NCBI GenBank assembly: GCA_049306095.1
Contig: JBAQPU010000022.1
Span: forward strand, 62,001-126,000
Length of the DNA stretch: 64,000 bases
Origin: UBA2336 sp049306095
GTDB lineage: Bacteria > Bacteroidota > Bacteroidia > Cytophagales > Cyclobacteriaceae
Direction: 5' to 3'
The notes beneath the pieces are model-generated. The model searched no databases and was not told the origin of the DNA. It saw only the letters and a list, made by a program, of their open reading frames with translations. Within the stretch, counting starts at the first letter, position 1, and each line of letters opens with the position of its first letter. The translations under genes were made by a program, and so were the position numbers. Below, piece by piece: positions 10,601-17,390 of this stretch.

Positions 10601-11865
10601 GTTCCGTTAAAGGTTACTTCGGCCCCGGCTAGTCTTGAAATCTGGATCCGATTTTGAACATCGGTTGCAGAAGTATTATTGAAGGTTGCGGCAGCATTGA
10701 AAATATTACCGGAGGTTTGTTCCGGCACACGCAACCGATAACCACCGGTATTGTTAAAGGTAGCGTTGGCATTCCAGGTATCGCCTGCATCAGCAGCGTT
10801 GCTTCCAAAAAACATATCTCCGCCCTGGTTGTTAACTATAAAAACACCATTAAAGGTATTTCCTCCTCTGATATCACTGGTTACGGTTCCTGTTTTGGTG
10901 AGGGTGAGTGCCTGGAAAGAACTGCTGTTCAAAATAATAGAAGGTGCAACAACGGTGAGACTGGCAGCGAAACTTGAAGCCGGCCCTATTGTTAATGTGG
11001 AAGTGTTGTTTCCTGATAAGGTGATGGCCTGAGCCGTGCCTCCGTTCTGGGTAAATTGAGCGAGCGAAAGATTCCCTGATCCTGCGCCACCTATCGCGCC
11101 AATCGAAATAATTTTTCCTGTCTGAAGGGATGATGTGCCCCCCGCAGCACCAACGAAAACATCTCCCGTTGAATTATAGTTGATGGTAATATTTTCGTTA
11201 AAGACGTTGCCGGCACTGATTCGGGCTAATGAAACATTACCTGTGTTATTAAGGTTGATGGTTAATGTGCTGAATGAATCCGGATTGGTATTTCCTAACC
11301 GAAGTTCACCTGTGCCTGCAGATGAAATTGTCAGGCTATTATTAAAGATATTTCCACCCGCTCCTACATCCAAATTGTTATCAGTTTTAGTAACGGTTAC
11401 GGTACCGTTAAACGTTGAGCCACTAAAATAGAGTCTGCCTGTACTGCCATTTACATTTGCATTGAACAGGGTACCATTGAAGGTGGTGGTTACGGTTGTG
11501 TTTAGGGTAACCGCGGCAGCTCCGCCAGAGTTTGAAATTGTTCCGGTGGTAAAAAGGTTGGTGCCTGTTGTTGTAAGGTTATTTCCTGTCAGGTCGATAG
11601 TTCCGGTATAGCCGTTCACGGTAATACCGCCAACGGTTGGGGCGATGTCTAAATTGCAATTTCCTAACCCGTTGGCATTGAAAATGGCAGCATTACCTGC
11701 CCCCGGTACGGAAGCTCCGCCTGCACCTCCTGAGGTTGTTGACCAGTTGGCGGGGTCATTCCAATTTCCGGTTGCCCCGGCAATCCAAAATCTGTTTTGA
11801 CCTAAAACGCATGCTCCAGTTCCAACCAGGAACAGTACCAGAGTAAAGCCTTTCTTTATAGACAT
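4690..11865 (-). CDS. Giant repeat-containing surface protein with T9SS sorting domain
   Basis: 2391 residues. An N-terminal signal peptide (MSIKKGFTLVLFLVGTGACVLG) is followed by about 2000 residues of Gly/Asn/Thr/Ser-rich beta-helix-like sequence, built from at least nine copies of a unit marked by RFTQ-x-GATAQTL, LTGTA-x-L-x-xGPSS, F-x-GDVDF-x-SPQ, LEKTGA and GGN-x-FNG. A region near LPIELAWFKA begins the C-terminal module, with the fibronectin-like text SFDVERSQDGFDF and SYYRLKQTDFDG. The last about 75 residues (AYPNPAGKEF ... GVYTIRIQTGEVFRLVIN) are a type A T9SS sorting signal. It is therefore a secreted, surface-attached protein, possibly an adhesin; the ligand is unknown. A TATCTTTA near-match to the -7 element lies at 11886-11893, upstream of the start. 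Confidence 0.9.
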   Translation of the reverse strand: MSIKKGFTLVLFLVGTGACVLGQNRFWIAGATGNWNDPANWSTTSGGAGGASVPGAGNAAIFNANGLGNCNLDIAPTVGGITVNGYTGTIDLTGNNLTTTGTNLFTTGTISNSGGAAAVTLNTTVTTTFNGTLFNANVNGSTGRLYFSGSTFNGTVTVTKTDNNLDVGAGGNIFNNSLTISSAGTGELRLGNTNPDSFSTLTINLNNTGNVSLARISAGNVFNENITINYNSTGDVFVGAAGGTSSLQTGKIISIGAIGGAGSGNLSLAQFTQNGGTAQAITLSGNNTSTLTIGPASSFAASLTVVAPSIILNSSSFQALTLTKTGTVTSDIRGGNTFNGVFIVNNQGGDMFFGSNAADAGDTWNANATFNNTGGYRLRVPEQTSGNIFNAAATFNNTSATDVQNRIQISRLAGAEVTFNGTTTFFNNGNASDIHISYDVGTSTTFNGPVIYTNSATTSAAQNYIGVNGNVTFANDLQITNNTSDNIYLSQNTGLVSFGNGTITIGAFAAGTLRFRNFTQTGATAQTFSLTGTASLYLGPASTFTGNVNLSAPQLYLNGCSYGGSATLEKTGATDNNSTGGNIFNGITIITNSGSGELALGNGTADQFNASTTFNNTGSYRFLVADNHNGQTTTFASDVVFNTNKTGGADGWSYLVSENPNSHLSFGGNVTINCAGTLQSNHRFLQGAGSSATYAGTVTINITNTHASTSISMGVNGPSTYNDNIVVSNSGGSAGISFNTGASGSSTLAATRTITIGAGGFSSGTLGLLRFTQTGATPQTLTAFSGTANLTVGPVSVFDGDVDFRAPQVYLNGCTYGGTATIEKTGATSNAGSGGNIFTGVATITNSGSGYLLTGNGNRDQFLSNAIFNNTGSYRIYFAHNHPGQTTTFAGDLTLNSNKSAGTDAYSFLVGENGTSALLVSGTLAINCGGAIQSIFQFLNGVGSSAVFNGATNINCTNTNSGTTLYMGMNGTSTFNGNIAVANSGGANGIIFNNGASSSSVLNGSISSGVFSSGSLNLYRFSQVGAFAQNLTLTSSAILRVGPNSSFDGQVNFISPRILLNGAAYNGVTSLEKTGANNDAGNGGNTFNNTTDLINSGSGYLMIGNVSADIFNGPLTITNTSSSLIYLAYNSPGNQFNNSIVVNNTGSAQGISFSENALGSSILSAGNTISVGGSGFTTGQLSLYRFSQDGATAQNITLSGTALLRLGPSSEFDGDVTFVSPRVLLNGTTYNGAAYIEKSSTTPDDGTGGNVFNGTTEIVNSGDSYLRTSNVSPDIFNGLLVLTNNGASTIRMADNAAGNQFNGNIELNSTFGGGIYFGNNTLGTSTLAAGRTISVGSSGVISGDIRLIRFTQVGPTLQTLDLSGVAILTLGPTSSFGGDVDFSAPQLYLNGTTFSGTASLEKEGATDNASNGGNTFNGTTTIINSGSGYLLTAYTTADIFNGNLTVTNTGSSTIYLAHNVGGNQFNGDITFNSTLGSGGISFAATATGDATLGNGASLNVGGLGFSSGVLRFRRFTQIGNAAQTLLLTGTALLEIGPSSTFNGDVDFRSPQFELDGCTYNGTTYLEKTGAANNSSNGGNDFNGTTTIANSGSGYFRFAVTTLDTFDGDLILTNTGTSSILMADVVPGTMFNGNIEVNCTSGVGIFFGDNPPANATLAAGKTISVGATGFTIGELRLDRFTQLGATPQTLLLTGTAQLTVGPSTQFNGNADFRSPQLFLSGGTFNGTAHLEKTGASNSTGSGSNTFNGLTTIINNGTGVLRTNGGNTFNGTTTITNNGTADILLELTTASTYNGDVTFTNTNISSVRVAYMGATSFNGNIQVNSTAGGGINFCEDPTGSVTLANTKTISVGGTGFSAGTLRLRRFTQTGGTAQSLLLTGTSTLHSGPTVTFNGDMTTSSPGLLLDGTTFNGTTNSITKTGASTDNSPGNNIFNGNTTFTNSGTGIFRFAVTTADTYNGSATFVRSNGTIQPAYNNVNIVNGDLSTNSSTAISFGANNGSITFSGGSSQTINKIAGASPVFSRITMDKTANDLTLNTDISVTINGTFTTGIINTTAVNLLNFANNATVTGGVDASYVDGPVRKTGDDAFTFPVGDNGFYRPVSISAPTGVAHYFTAQYFNANHNLGSPAVWDPTFWTVTGCEYWVVDRNTAPTSNVFVTLSWNELACNPGYITNPADLRVTRWNGTNWVDHGNGGTTGTPTNGTIISSAAITSFSPITLASVSAANPLPIELAWFKASLTAHASVLLEWQTESELNNDSFDVERSQDGFDFTKIATLRGAGTTSQSHYYSTIDEQPLPGVSYYRLKQTDFDGTSTYSYYISVTRDGEPFSAYPNPAGKEFVKFNRKVNAVVINNLNQVVGRYNAATGFNTQHLTPGVYTIRIQTGEVFRLVIN
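6269..11060 (-). repeat. Nine coding repeats of about 495 and about 750 bp
   Basis: The segment encoding the RFTQ/QFTQ word recurs, by eye, near 6269, 6824, 7316, 7810, 8301, 8797, 9546, 10306 and 11046. Spacing is about 490-555 bp for the C-terminal copies and about 740-760 bp for the three intervals nearest the N-terminus. The longer units carry an extra block of about 85 residues (for example NTNKTGGADGWSYLVSENPN). The copies are diverged, so this is old duplication rather than recent expansion. Confidence 0.8.
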
Positions 11866-11980
11866 AAAGAATAAAATGTGAGGGGTAAAGATAACTGTTT
11901 CAGGTGATTATGTTATGTCGGAAGTTTTAGTTTTTTTGTGGGGAAATGTATGTTTTGAGGTCTTTTTTGAAAAGAATTTC

Positions 11981-12850
11981 ATGAGTAAACAAAGAAGCAA
12001 GGTGCCGTTTCTGCTTCGGGTAATTCCGGTTGTTTTTCCCTGGCTGGAAAAGTTTGTTCCCGCACTGGCCAACCGGTTTTTTGTTTACATATTTTTTACT
12101 CCCGTGCGATACAACGTTCCTGAAAAGGAAAAGAAGGCTGAGTCGTTCAGTACCCGGTTTGCTCTGGATATTTCCGGAAAGAAAATCCAGTTTTACCAAT
12201 GGGGGAAAAGCTTGAAAACAGTTTTAGTGGTGCATGGCTGGGCCGGAAGGGCCACACAATTCAGGAGGTTTGTAAAACCATTGACAAAGGCTGGCTACCA
12301 GGTTATCGGATTTGACGGACCGGCACACGGCCAATCAGAAGGAAGAAGTACCAATCTTGATGAGTTTGAAGAAGTACTTCAAGCCATTGTCAGCAAAACC
12401 GGAAGCGTGACCGCTATTATAGCACATTCTTTTGGCGGAGCGGCCTCTTTGTATGCCCTTACTAAAAAATTACCGGTACCTACACTCATCAATATAGCCA
12501 GTCCTACCATTGGCAACGAGATTATCAATACATACCTGAGAACAATCGGTGGTTCACCAAAGACTGGCGAAACGTTTAAACAGTATGTCTTTAAAAAAAC
12601 AGGAAAAACGTTCGATGAATATTCGGCATTAGAATTTATCAAACACGTACCCGCCAACCTGGCGCTTCTTTTGGTGCACGATGCTGATGACCGGGAGGTT
12701 TCAATTGCACATCCAATGGAGTTGTTCAAATTGTTCCCACAAGCCACTTTACATCGTACCACCGGCCTGGGTCATACCCGAATCCTGAAAGACAACCAGG
12801 TAATTCAAAGCATTGTAACATTTATTGATCGCCATTCGTCAAAAACCTGA
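11981..12850 (+). CDS. Alpha/beta hydrolase
   Basis: 289 residues from the ATG at 11981 (MSKQRSKVPFLLRV). An earlier in-frame ATG at 11915 would add 22 residues of poor quality. The core shows VVHGWAGRATQF (oxyanion region), the nucleophile elbow AHSFGGAAS, an acid in LLVHDADDREV and the catalytic His in GLGHTRIL. A hydrophobic stretch near the N-terminus (LALANRFFVYIFF region) may touch the membrane. Substrate unknown; esterase or lipase-like activity is the reasonable guess. It stands alone after the divergent T9SS gene. Confidence 0.85.
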   Translation: MSKQRSKVPFLLRVIPVVFPWLEKFVPALANRFFVYIFFTPVRYNVPEKEKKAESFSTRFALDISGKKIQFYQWGKSLKTVLVVHGWAGRATQFRRFVKPLTKAGYQVIGFDGPAHGQSEGRSTNLDEFEEVLQAIVSKTGSVTAIIAHSFGGAASLYALTKKLPVPTLINIASPTIGNEIINTYLRTIGGSPKTGETFKQYVFKKTGKTFDEYSALEFIKHVPANLALLLVHDADDREVSIAHPMELFKLFPQATLHRTTGLGHTRILKDNQVIQSIVTFIDRHSSKT

Positions 12851-13034
12851 AAAATCAGCAAAAGTCATTGAAGGGTGTCGGCCCCACCGAAAACCGGCTA
12901 AAAATGTAATTTTTGAAATTTTATACCCACTAATTCGAAACTAAAACCAAGCTTACCAGTATACCCTATGGAAATAAACTTTTCAGGTAGTTCGGGCATC
13001 TTTACCTTTAATTAATCAGATAACAAGCGATTGC

Positions 13035-13754
13035 ATGAATATTATAGAAACACACAATATTTCAAGAAAATATATCATGGGTACAACCGAAGTAAACGCG
13101 CTTCAGTCGGTATCCATCACCATTGAAAAAGGTGAATATGTAGCCTTTATGGGTCCTTCCGGATCGGGGAAATCAACCCTCATGAATATTGTGGGTTGTT
13201 TGGATACGCCTACTGGCGGAACGTACTCCCTTAATAATCACCTGGTGAGCGACATGACTGAAAATGAGTTGGCGGAAGTACGGAATAAAGAAATCGGATT
13301 TGTGTTTCAGACGTTCAACTTGTTGCCACGTGCCTCGGCCCTTGAAAATGTGGCGCTTCCGCTTATTTATGCCGGGTATGGAAAGCATGAGCGAACCGAA
13401 ATGGCCATGGCCGCTTTGGAAAGTGTAAACCTGGCCGATCGCTACCATCACAAACCGAATGAACTGTCGGGAGGGCAACGGCAGCGGGTAGCGATTGCGC
13501 GTGCCTTAGTTAATAATCCTTCGATTATTCTGGCCGATGAACCAACCGGTAACCTCGACTCAAAAACTTCTTATGATATCATGAATCTGTTCCAGGAGCT
13601 TCACGACAAAGGCAATACCATCATCATGGTAACGCACGAAGACGACATTGCCCACTATGCCCATCGTATTGTGCGCCTTCGCGATGGTTTGGTGGAGTGG
13701 GACAGAAAGAATGAACATGTTACCAGAGGCAAGCCTGTTGTGGCTACTCATTAA
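13035..13754 (+). CDS. ABC transporter ATP-binding protein, LolD/MacB type
   Basis: 239 residues with Walker A GPSGSGKST, Q-loop VFQTFNLLPR, signature LSGGQRQRVAIARAL, Walker B IILADEPTGNLD and H-loop VTHEDD. It belongs to the LolD/MacB/FtsE-like class that powers lipoprotein release, macrolide/peptide export or cell-division permeases. No permease gene adjoins it, so its partner must be encoded elsewhere. TACCTTTA at 13003-13010 is a near-match to the -7 promoter element. Confidence 0.93.
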   Translation: MNIIETHNISRKYIMGTTEVNALQSVSITIEKGEYVAFMGPSGSGKSTLMNIVGCLDTPTGGTYSLNNHLVSDMTENELAEVRNKEIGFVFQTFNLLPRASALENVALPLIYAGYGKHERTEMAMAALESVNLADRYHHKPNELSGGQRQRVAIARALVNNPSIILADEPTGNLDSKTSYDIMNLFQELHDKGNTIIMVTHEDDIAHYAHRIVRLRDGLVEWDRKNEHVTRGKPVVATH

Positions 13755-13838
13755 GTTCAAGGTTCAAGGTTTAATGTTCCTTTGAACCTCAAACCTTAAA
13801 CTTGAAATCTTGAACCTTAAACTTGAAACCCCGAACTT
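13755..13838. repeat. Degenerate inverted word array (TTCAAGGTT type)
   Basis: The whole gap between the ABC gene and the adenosyltransferase is made of variants of TTCAAGGTT on the left and AACCTTAAACTTGAA on the right, around a short CTTT centre. The two halves are imperfect reverse complements, so the region can fold into a long hairpin. The same architecture with other words occurs at 18561, 19776/20237, 34936, 49237, 50189 and 58506. Confidence 0.75.
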
Positions 13839-13844
13839 ACCGGA

Positions 13845-14393
13845 ATGAAAATCTACACCAAAACCGGAGATAAAGGTACCACGGCACTGTTTGGAGGGAA
13901 ACGTGTTTCAAAAGCCGACCTGCGCATTGAAACCTATGGAACGGTAGATGAACTCAATTCATATATCGGTTTACTTCGTGATCAGGAAGTAAATACCAAG
14001 CGGAAAGATATATTGGTAGAAATTCAGGATCGGCTTTTTACGGTTGGATCTATTCTTGCCACTGAACCGGGAAATACAAAAGTGAAAGTGCCTTCGCTTA
14101 TAGAACAAGACATTACTTTTTTAGAGAAAGAGATTGATGTGATGGATAGCCAGCTTCCGCCCATGAAATCATTTGTGTTACCGGGCGGCCATCAGTCGGT
14201 TTCGTTTTGCCACATTGCCCGCACCGTTTGTCGCAGAGCCGAACGGTTGGTGATTGATCTGGATGCACAAGAGAAAGTGGATGCGCTGATTATCCAATAC
14301 CTCAACCGCCTTTCCGATTATTTATTTATGCTCTCTCGTAAGATGACGGCAGAGCTGGGCGCAGAAGAAACACCGTGGAAGCCGAGGATGTAG
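13845..14393 (+). CDS. Cob(I)alamin adenosyltransferase, PduO type
   Basis: 182 residues, usual for the family. The N-terminal signature is TKTGDKGTTALFGGKRVSK, followed by YGTVDELNSYIGLL. The C-terminal half has FVLPGGHQ, a run of conserved Arg (ARTVCRRAERLV) and YLNRLSDYLFMLSRK. It transfers the adenosyl group of ATP to cobalamin to form coenzyme B12. Cytoplasmic. No other cobalamin gene or riboswitch is in the window. Confidence 0.93.
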   Translation: MKIYTKTGDKGTTALFGGKRVSKADLRIETYGTVDELNSYIGLLRDQEVNTKRKDILVEIQDRLFTVGSILATEPGNTKVKVPSLIEQDITFLEKEIDVMDSQLPPMKSFVLPGGHQSVSFCHIARTVCRRAERLVIDLDAQEKVDALIIQYLNRLSDYLFMLSRKMTAELGAEETPWKPRM

Positions 14394-14534
14394 GTACTCC
14401 TTTCAAAATTCAATACCCCTGGTCTGTGTTGATACAATCCTCGAAAAAGAAATGGTGTACTGATTTTGTCGATCAGTCAGTTACGAAAAAGCATTTCAGT
14501 TTTGTTTTTGTATCTTGGTAAAACGCTACCTAAA

Positions 14535-15272
14535 ATGTTAAGAAAAATTTTCAACCATCTAAAATCTAAATGGTACAAATATGTACTGGAGATTGTTGTG
14601 GTTATCATTGGGATTTCGATTGCCTTTAATCTTGAGCAATGGAGTGACACGCGTAATAACAAAAGAAAGGAAATCGAAATACTGAAAGAATTTAAAAGGA
14701 CGCTCACGGCCGATTTAGCGGAAGTGCGTGGCAATATCCGATCTCATGAGTACAGCATTCGCTCCAGTAGAATTATATTGAAGGTGATTAACGATAATCT
14801 TCCTTATCATGATTCTTTAGATGCATGTTTTGCCTACACGCATAATTTCTCCATTTTTTCTGGCAGGATAGGTCCTATTGAACAATTGAAAAACACCAAT
14901 TTAGCGATTGTTTCTAATGATACGCTTCGTTTAAAAATCATTAGCATGTATGATGAGGTGTATCCTAGAATCCGCTTGTTGGAATTGCTTATTAAGAGCG
15001 ACTATCAGCAATTAAGAGATTTTGACAGACTTTATTTTGAAGCCTATGATCAGGAACGTGTTTCCAGTAATAAGAGCATCCCTCCGCCTCCTTGGGGAAT
15101 AATGCGTCCGATACGGTTTGCAGAACTAAAAACAAACCCCGAATACGCAGGCCTTCTTCGCGCAAGAATTTCAAACCAGATGGGTCTTTTAAAGATTCAC
15201 TATTATCCTGCTGAAAAAGCGCTAAACAATTTGCTTAAACTAATTGATCAGGAAATAGCGAAGTTAGAGTAG
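14535..15272 (+). CDS. DUF6090-like membrane-anchored protein of unknown function
   Basis: 245 residues from the ATG at 14535 (MLRKIFNHLKSKW); a TTG at 14466 would extend it. One N-terminal membrane helix (YVLEIVVVIIGISIAFNLEQW) is followed by a mostly helical, charged domain with KRKEIEILKEFKRTL. The pattern LEIVVVIIGISIAF-x-LEQW-x-D resembles the DUF6090 family common in Bacteroidota; I recall no known function. Topology is probably a short cytoplasmic N-terminus with the rest outside the inner membrane. Confidence 0.7.
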   Translation: MLRKIFNHLKSKWYKYVLEIVVVIIGISIAFNLEQWSDTRNNKRKEIEILKEFKRTLTADLAEVRGNIRSHEYSIRSSRIILKVINDNLPYHDSLDACFAYTHNFSIFSGRIGPIEQLKNTNLAIVSNDTLRLKIISMYDEVYPRIRLLELLIKSDYQQLRDFDRLYFEAYDQERVSSNKSIPPPPWGIMRPIRFAELKTNPEYAGLLRARISNQMGLLKIHYYPAEKALNNLLKLIDQEIAKLE

Positions 15273-15361
15273 TCAACTGGAAGTCTTTGTTTTGCTTCCT
15301 CGGGTTGGTTGACCCATATTGTGTCAGCAAAGACCATGGTAAAGAAGCTAATTACATACTC

Positions 15362-15375
15362 CTAACACGTGTTAG
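15362..15375. promoter_or_regulatory. Perfect 14-bp palindrome upstream of ilvE, possible operator
   Basis: CTAACACGTGTTAG reads the same on both strands and lies about 60 bp before the ilvE start, in a 162-bp gap that otherwise holds only a weak TATCTTG promoter-like word. Size and symmetry suit a dimeric repressor site, but no regulator gene is nearby. Confidence 0.35.
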
Positions 15376-15434
15376 CCATCCTTGAAAATAAGTCCTATCT
15401 TGCCACCAATTAAATTCTCAAAAATCTTATTACC

Positions 15435-16499
15435 ATGGTGGAAACGCAGAAAATCAGTATTCAAAAGGTAGGGCAATCACGGTTGCCAGAGGTGGATTTT
15501 TCTAATATTCCGTTCGGTAAAATTTATACCGATCACATGTTTATGGCTGATTTCCGAAACGGTGAGTGGGGTAATATGAGAATCCTTCCGTATGGGTACA
15601 TGCCCATCAGTCCGGCAACACCCGCCTTGCATTATGGCCAGTCGATTTTCGAAGGCATGAAAGCACTGCCCGGCCCCCAGGGTGAAACGCTGGTTTTTCG
15701 TCCACATGATAACTGGATGCGCATGAACATATCCGGAGAACGCATGTGCATGCCGCACATCCCCGAAGAGTTGTTTATGGAATCGCTTGCTACATTAATT
15801 GACCTCGACAGAAACTGGATACCAGCTGCTCCGGGGTCATCCTTGTACATCCGGCCTTTTTTATTTTCTGCCGATGAATACATTGGCATCAGGGCATCAC
15901 AGGATTTTACATTCATGATCATTCTCTCCCCGGTTGGAGCATATTACTCAACGCCTGTAAAGGTTAAAATTGAAACCCATTACACCCGCGCGGTAGAAGG
16001 TGGAACAGGGTATGCCAAGGCAGGTGGAAACTATGCGGGAGCAATTTATCCGGCCAAATTAGCGCAGGATGAAGGCTATCATCAGCTGATCTGGACAGAC
16101 GGAAAAAACCACGAGTATATTGAAGAGTCTGGAACGATGAATGTGATGTTTGTGATGGAAGATACCCTCGTTACTCCTGCGCTAAGCGATTCTATTTTAG
16201 CGGGCATCACCCGCGACAGTGTAATAAAACTTGCACAGCATTGGGGAATGAAAGTAGAAGAACGAAAAGTATCAGTGAAAGAATTGGTGGAGGGTCTTCA
16301 GAGTGGAAAAGTAAAAGAGGCGTTTGGGGCAGGAACCGCGGCCACCATTGCTCACATTGAATTAATCGGACATGAAGGAAAAGATTACTATCTTCCACCG
16401 ATTGCCGACCGGAAATTTTCCAATCGTGTATTGGATGAACTGGATGGCATCAAGCGTGGAATTAAACCCGATCCGTTCGGATGGATTGCAAAAATGTAA
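15435..16499 (+). CDS. ilvE: Branched-chain amino acid aminotransferase
   Basis: 354 residues, class IV PLP enzyme of the longer, BCAT1-like type. The PLP lysine is Lys195 in GYAKAGGNYAG. Further marks are YGQSIFEGMKA near the N-terminus, LYIRPFLFS, the cofactor-binding HEYIEESGTMNVMFV, GITRDSVIKLA and AFGAGTAATIAHI. It makes or breaks down Leu, Ile and Val by exchange with 2-oxoglutarate. A 14-bp palindrome lies upstream. The last 19 bases overlap the open frame of the next gene. Confidence 0.95.
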   Translation: MVETQKISIQKVGQSRLPEVDFSNIPFGKIYTDHMFMADFRNGEWGNMRILPYGYMPISPATPALHYGQSIFEGMKALPGPQGETLVFRPHDNWMRMNISGERMCMPHIPEELFMESLATLIDLDRNWIPAAPGSSLYIRPFLFSADEYIGIRASQDFTFMIILSPVGAYYSTPVKVKIETHYTRAVEGGTGYAKAGGNYAGAIYPAKLAQDEGYHQLIWTDGKNHEYIEESGTMNVMFVMEDTLVTPALSDSILAGITRDSVIKLAQHWGMKVEERKVSVKELVEGLQSGKVKEAFGAGTAATIAHIELIGHEGKDYYLPPIADRKFSNRVLDELDGIKRGIKPDPFGWIAKM

Positions 16500-17185
16500 T
16501 ACCAGATCAGCCTCAAAAGTCAAAAATAAATAAGGACTTACTTTGCTGGACTTGTTCCGGCATCTATCCCCTGTGTAATATTTGTAGGATCGCGGCACAA
16601 GGCCGCGAAGTCGAATTCAAAAATGGGTTATTACCCCGATCAATATTCCTTGCTCTATTGTTAGCTTTTTCTTTACCTTCCATTGGGCAGCAACGTCAAC
16701 TAATCGTTTTAAAAAATGAAGAGGTGTTGGCCCGTTACCAAAAAGGGGACCCCATTCATTTTGCACGGGCAGGCGAAAAGGAAATTCAGATTCAACGCAT
16801 TTTAGACATGAATGATACGCTGCTGATGATGAATATGGATTCAGTAGCGTATTACAGAATAGCCCGCCTGGACATCCGCGGGAAAAAATCGGCAACGTAT
16901 GCGCAACGGTTGGGAACCTATATGATGATTGCCGGGGTAATATTACCGTTAGCAGAGCTGTTGAACACCGGGGTCATTCAAGACGATGAACCAACGGTTA
17001 GTTCAGGAGTATGGGTTGCATCAGGGGTGTTAGTTGGTGGCGGAGCCATTCTTGCTTTCGTTAAGAAACCCTACTTTAAACCCGGAAGAAAATACCGGTT
17101 GATGATTGTAGACGATCGATCGCCATTTTACAAAGTGAAACCCGTTCAGGAAGGATACACCTCGCCACTCATTCCTAAAAATTAA
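16481..17185 (+). CDS. Unknown exported or membrane protein, start uncertain
   Basis: The open frame gives 234 residues from an ATG that overlaps ilvE. The first about 45 residues are encoded by palindromic repeat DNA (16545-16607) and look unnatural (LLCWTCSGIYPLCNICRI). The real protein probably starts close to the hydrophobic stretch LLPRSIFLALLLAFSLPSIG, which resembles a signal peptide, but no ATG stands in frame there; the ATG at 16622 is out of frame. The rest includes a transmembrane-like GTYMMIAGVILPLAELL and GVLVGGGAILAF. No family recognised. Confidence 0.55.
   Translation: MDCKNVIPDQPQKSKINKDLLCWTCSGIYPLCNICRIAAQGREVEFKNGLLPRSIFLALLLAFSLPSIGQQRQLIVLKNEEVLARYQKGDPIHFARAGEKEIQIQRILDMNDTLLMMNMDSVAYYRIARLDIRGKKSATYAQRLGTYMMIAGVILPLAELLNTGVIQDDEPTVSSGVWVASGVLVGGGAILAFVKKPYFKPGRKYRLMIVDDRSPFYKVKPVQEGYTSPLIPKN
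16545..16607. repeat. Two ACAAG/CTTGT-centred hairpins
   Basis: First hairpin: GCTGGA-CTTGT-TCCGGC at 16545-16561. Second: CGCGGC-ACAAG-GCCGCG at 16591-16607, with a perfect 6-bp stem. The centre is conserved between copies while the stems differ, as at 26057, 32188, 32226 and 35785. Confidence 0.7.
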
Positions 17186-17380
17186 ATTGCCCTGCCGGAT
17201 TTTCCGCAATGTCATTCATGCATCATAAGAAGATGTCTCACTACGTTCGACATGGCGTAGGGCTTTGCCGGATTTATTCCGGCATCTTAATACTTGATGT
17301 TGATGTTTAAATTATTGACTATTCTCCGATGGTCAATATTCTTAAAAATTAAATTGTCCTGCCGGATTTATTCCGGCATC
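17171..17380. repeat. Palindrome cluster flanked by a 32-bp direct repeat
   Basis: This 205-bp gap has no gene. A 32-bp segment beginning ATTCCTAAAAATTAAATTG at 17171-17202 recurs at 17338-17369 with two differences; the first copy contains the stop codon of the upstream gene. Between and after them are two identical copies of GCCGGATTTATTCCGGCATC (17267-17286 and 17361-17380) and one hairpin ATGTC-n11-GACAT (17233-17253). Confidence 0.7.
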
Positions 17381-17390
17381 TTTGCTTTGC

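Noticed and set aside
5005..11431. Many plus-strand open frames opposite the T9SS gene
   Set aside because: They are mirror frames of a repetitive Gly/Asn/Thr-rich gene, are rich in Val/Pro low-complexity text and show no family motif.
15337..15366. Short ORF upstream of ilvE as a branched-chain leader peptide
   Set aside because: It would have nine codons without a run of Leu, Ile or Val codons, and no terminator hairpin follows.
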